DNA of 64,000 nucleotides from TK10-74A sp965263065 (lineage in GTDB: Bacteria; Chloroflexota; Dehalococcoidia; Bin125): contig CBDHGH010000003.1 in NCBI GenBank assembly GCA_965263065.1, positions 682,001 through 746,000 on the forward strand, read 5' to 3'. The notes under the pieces are model-generated. The model had not been told where the DNA came from and made no database searches. It saw nothing but the letters and a program-made list of their open reading frames with translations. Positions within the stretch are counted from its first letter, which is position 1; each line of letters opens with the position of its first letter. Below are positions 61,528-64,000 of this stretch, piece after piece. Made by a program: the position numbers and the translations under genes.

Positions 61528-62850
61528 TCAGCGCGAGAGCGCCCGCGCGATCGCGACGCGCAGGGCGGGCGGCTCGAACGGGGCCGCGATGATCTCGTCC
61601 GCGCCACAGGCGACGACCGGCACGCGCTCCCCGTAGCGGGCGGCGAGGGCGGGGTCGGCATCGACGTCCAGCACCGTGACGTCGAAGTCGAGCACGGGCG
61701 CGAGGCGCTGGAGTTGCGCGCGCGCTTCCTCGCAAAGGTGGCAACCGTCGCGGTCGTAGAGGGTGAAGCGGGGGCGGGCGGCGGCGGGCATGTCAGCCGG
61801 GATCCCGGCGCTTGCGCCGTCGCACGCCGCCGGGCCCCGATCGGGCCGCGGGCGGCGGGGCGGCGCCTTCGACGGCGGGGCGGAGTCCGGCTTGCGCGCG
61901 GCGTCGCTCGCGGGGGCGCCGCGGCGTCGCGTGCGGGCCTCTTCGCGGTGCAGCGCGCGCGACAGGGCGACCGGCTCGGGCCGGGCGGGCGGGTTGCGCC
62001 ACAGGTACCAGGCCATCGCCAGCGCCAGCAGGCCGGTCAGGATGGCCAGCAGTTGCGGCACCGAGAGCCCGCCGAAGGCGGTCTGCTCGTCGGTGCGGAG
62101 CAGGGCCAGCAGGCCGCGCACGGCGGCGTAGGCCAGGACGTAGAAGACGAAGCCCCAGCCGGGCAGCAGCCGCGTGCGACGCAGGAGCAGCAATCCGCCC
62201 AGGATCATGAAGTCGAGGATCAGTTCGTAGCCGCCCGCGACGGGGTGCACCGGCACCGGCGCCTCGGCCAGGGCGCCGGTCTGGCCGCGGAACCAGTTGG
62301 CCGCGGAGGGGATCACGCCATCGACGATGGAGGCCCAGGGCCCCTCGGTGCCGGGGTGGGTGTAGCGGAACGCCCAGGGCAGATCGCTGGCCTTGGCGAA
62401 GTGCTCGCCGTTGATCGTGTCGCCCAGGCGGCCGACGGCCTGGCCCAGGATCATGCCCGGCGCGGCCGCGTCGAGCGCCAGCCAGCGGGGGAAGTGCGGC
62501 TTCCAGATCAGGACGTAGATGAAGCCGCCGAGGGCGCCGCCGATCATCGCGCCGTAGACCGAGATGCCGCCGTCGGTGAGGGCGAAGATGTCGCCCACGC
62601 TGTGGATCAGGTCCGTGTGCTCGAGGACCCACAGGGCGCGCGCGCCCACGATGCCGCAGGGCACCGCGACCAGCGCGATCGTGAAGGCGTCGTCCTCGGA
62701 CAGGCCGACGCGCCGGGCGCAGCGCACCGCCAGCCAGACGCCGCTCGCGATGCCGACGGCCGTGAAGACGCCGTGCCACGTCAGGGCGAAGGCCCCGTCG
62801 AAGATGTGGGGGGAGATGTGGATGTTGATCGCGGCGACGAGGTCGAGCAT
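61528..62850 (-). CDS. lgt: Prolipoprotein diacylglyceryl transferase fused to a glutaredoxin-like domain
   Basis: 440 residues. Residues 1-290 are Lgt: seven hydrophobic segments, GARALWVLEHTDLI, the GGISVYGAMIGG and GRLGDTINGEHF signature. A Pro/Arg/Ala linker of about 75 residues leads to a thioredoxin-fold domain, FTLYDRDGCHLCEEARAQLQRL, with a CxxC and VPVVACGADEI. Lgt adds diacylglycerol to lipoprotein Cys. A TGA in another frame lies next to a Met codon at the domain junction (61789-61795), so a frameshift that has joined two genes is the alternative. It starts on the resB stop. Confidence 0.85.
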   Translation of the reverse strand: MLDLVAAINIHISPHIFDGAFALTWHGVFTAVGIASGVWLAVRCARRVGLSEDDAFTIALVAVPCGIVGARALWVLEHTDLIHSVGDIFALTDGGISVYGAMIGGALGGFIYVLIWKPHFPRWLALDAAAPGMILGQAVGRLGDTINGEHFAKASDLPWAFRYTHPGTEGPWASIVDGVIPSAANWFRGQTGALAEAPVPVHPVAGGYELILDFMILGGLLLLRRTRLLPGWGFVFYVLAYAAVRGLLALLRTDEQTAFGGLSVPQLLAILTGLLALAMAWYLWRNPPARPEPVALSRALHREEARTRRRGAPASDAARKPDSAPPSKAPPRRPRPDRGPAACDGASAGIPADMPAAARPRFTLYDRDGCHLCEEARAQLQRLAPVLDFDVTVLDVDADPALAARYGERVPVVACGADEIIAAPFEPPALRVAIARALSR

Positions 62851-64000
62851 CAGCGGTCCCAGTCCTCGCCTTCCTCGGGCGCCGGCGGGGGCAGATCGGG
62901 CGCGCCGACGTCGCGGGCGAGCCCGTGGAACTCCCGGCGCGTCATGTCGACGCCGTGCGTGGCCAGCCCCGCGAGCAGGGTGCGGTCATCGGTGATGCGG
63001 GCCCAGATGCGCCGCCGGGGGACGAAGAACGTCGTCAGCAAGGCAAGCACTCCCAGGATGATCGCGACCCAGAAGACCGTGCCGCCCGGGTCGCGCCGGA
63101 GGTTGAGTCCGGTGAACTCGCGCGGGCCGAGGAAAGCGTACTCGTAGTCGCCGACGACGCGGGACTGCCCCTCGTCGAGGTCGAAGCGGGGCGCGTCGCC
63201 CAGGCCGACCGCCAGGCGGGCGGGCCGGTCGGCGTACAGCCCGCTCACCGTCGAGCGATCGAGGTCGACGTCCTCCCCGCCGAAGGCGTTGAATTCGCTC
63301 GTCGTCCGGGCGCGGCCGAAGCGTTCGATGGCGACGATCGACTGGCCGCTCGATCCGGGCAGGTCGTCGACCACGGCGAAGAAGACCGACTCGGCGCCGC
63401 CGTAGCGCAGTTCGACCCGGCCCAGCACCTGGCTCTGGCCCGGTTCGAGGCTGCCGTGGCTGGCGCGATCGACGCCCTCGCCCACGTACTCCAGGCGGGC
63501 GTCGCCCAGGGCGACCGACTGCCCCGCGTCGAGCAGTCCGCGGCGGCGCTCGTCGGCGGGGTCGAAGTAGAAGAAGCGGCGCGGGTCGCCGGCGTAGCCG
63601 ACGGCGAGCAGGCTGCCGTCGGGCAGGGGCAGCAGGCCCAGGCGCTCGTCGCCGCCCGCGCCGCCGACGATCTGCTGCAGCGGCACGACGGCGTCGAGCA
63701 GCGACGCGCCGGCGGCGTCGGTCACGCGGATGCGGGGCGCGACGGGCTGCCGCTGCCCGACGCGCAGCGCGGCGCTGTCGAGCGCCCGCCCCTCGGGCGA
63801 CGACGCCCCGATGGGCAGCAGCGCGTAGTGGAAGCGCACGCCCTCGCCTTCGAGCAGCAGCACCAGCGCGAGGCTGACCGTCTCCGCCAGGGGAATGAGT
63901 TCGTACGCGCCACCCTCGACATCGGCGACGGGGAAGCGCAGTTGCACGACCTCGTCGGTGAAGAGCGCGCCCGTCGCGGCGGCGCTGATGATGATGCGCG
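62850..64000 (-). CDS. resB: ResB-like cytochrome c biogenesis protein, C-terminal part
   Basis: The last 383 codons; the N-terminus is beyond the window. A large periplasmic domain is followed by the characteristic end GLNLRRDPGGTVFWVAIILG, one membrane helix, TTFFVPRRRIWARI, and a cytoplasmic tail ending EEGEDWDR. ResB works with CcsB (14944) in system II haem attachment to cytochromes c. The frame is open to the edge. Its stop adjoins the Lgt start by 1 nt overlap. Confidence 0.85.
   Translation of the reverse strand, partial: RIIISAAATGALFTDEVVQLRFPVADVEGGAYELIPLAETVSLALVLLLEGEGVRFHYALLPIGASSPEGRALDSAALRVGQRQPVAPRIRVTDAAGASLLDAVVPLQQIVGGAGGDERLGLLPLPDGSLLAVGYAGDPRRFFYFDPADERRRGLLDAGQSVALGDARLEYVGEGVDRASHGSLEPGQSQVLGRVELRYGGAESVFFAVVDDLPGSSGQSIVAIERFGRARTTSEFNAFGGEDVDLDRSTVSGLYADRPARLAVGLGDAPRFDLDEGQSRVVGDYEYAFLGPREFTGLNLRRDPGGTVFWVAIILGVLALLTTFFVPRRRIWARITDDRTLLAGLATHGVDMTRREFHGLARDVGAPDLPPPAPEEGEDWDR

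Overview
The window is about 64 kb of very GC-rich chromosomal DNA (roughly 70% G+C by eye), densely packed and almost entirely coded on the minus strand. It reads best as a member of the Chloroflexota, possibly a Dehalococcoidia/SAR202-like lineage. The evidence is indirect: an S12 with the short insertion seen in Firmicutes and Chloroflexota, an rplI-dnaB-dnaD-dnaC block, a PgpH-type HD phosphodiesterase, a b6-type menaquinol complex and an MshA-like glycosyltransferase. I could not run a phylogeny, so the assignment is an inference. I saw no rRNA or tRNA gene and no CRISPR array.

Layout by position. 1-10302 (minus): the str-S10-spc ribosomal operon from rpsL to a truncated rplN, with a promoter near 10550. 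10612-14850: rmuC, then a small accessory patch with a DNA methyltransferase-HNH fusion, structured intergenic DNA, and an unknown 266-residue protein whose promoter abuts a 10 x 10-bp repeat array. 14944-19687: ccsB and a PIG-L deacetylase / MshA-like glycosyltransferase / GNAT-fold protein / folE cluster. 19876-27401: thrC, an unknown coiled-coil protein, hom, rpsR-ssb-rpsF, glyA and comF. 27429-31554 (plus): a MoaD-MoaE fusion and a single-chain restriction-modification enzyme. 31555-32122: a convergent gap full of palindromic and decamer repeats. 32123-36382: a DnaC with two AAA+ modules, dnaD, dnaB and rplI. 36661-42858: purL, purQ, pgpH, yqeY and two tiny zinc-ribbon-like proteins. 42946-46592: a cytochrome b6/subunit IV/Rieske/cytochrome c complex. 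46807-52308: purM, purF, small unknown proteins and folP-folK. 52357-61372: an assimilatory sulfur and cysteine region. 61528-64000: an Lgt-glutaredoxin fusion and a truncated resB.

The functional groups fit a respiring heterotroph that reduces sulfate for assimilation. APS reductase and a siroheme sulfite reductase make sulfide. A ubiquitin-like sulfur carrier, an E1-like activator fused to a second carrier, a JAMM protease and two cysteine synthases look like a protein-thiocarboxylate route to cysteine under an Rrf2 regulator. CcsB, ResB and the Lgt-glutaredoxin fusion would support cytochrome c and lipoprotein maturation for the b6-type complex.

The most unusual signals are these. Four ribosomal proteins (S17, L29, S18, L9) carry long Ala/Pro/Glu/Asp-rich tails whose stop codons are tightly packed against the next gene. 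The DnaC-like loader is internally duplicated. Both ubiquitin-like sulfur proteins have their Gly-Gly buried rather than terminal, next to a JAMM protease. Decamer arrays keep a 10-bp helical phase. A dispersed hairpin repeat shows a compensatory base pair between copies. A recurrent promoter grammar includes several -10 boxes 6-11 nt from start codons, which suggests leaderless mRNAs.
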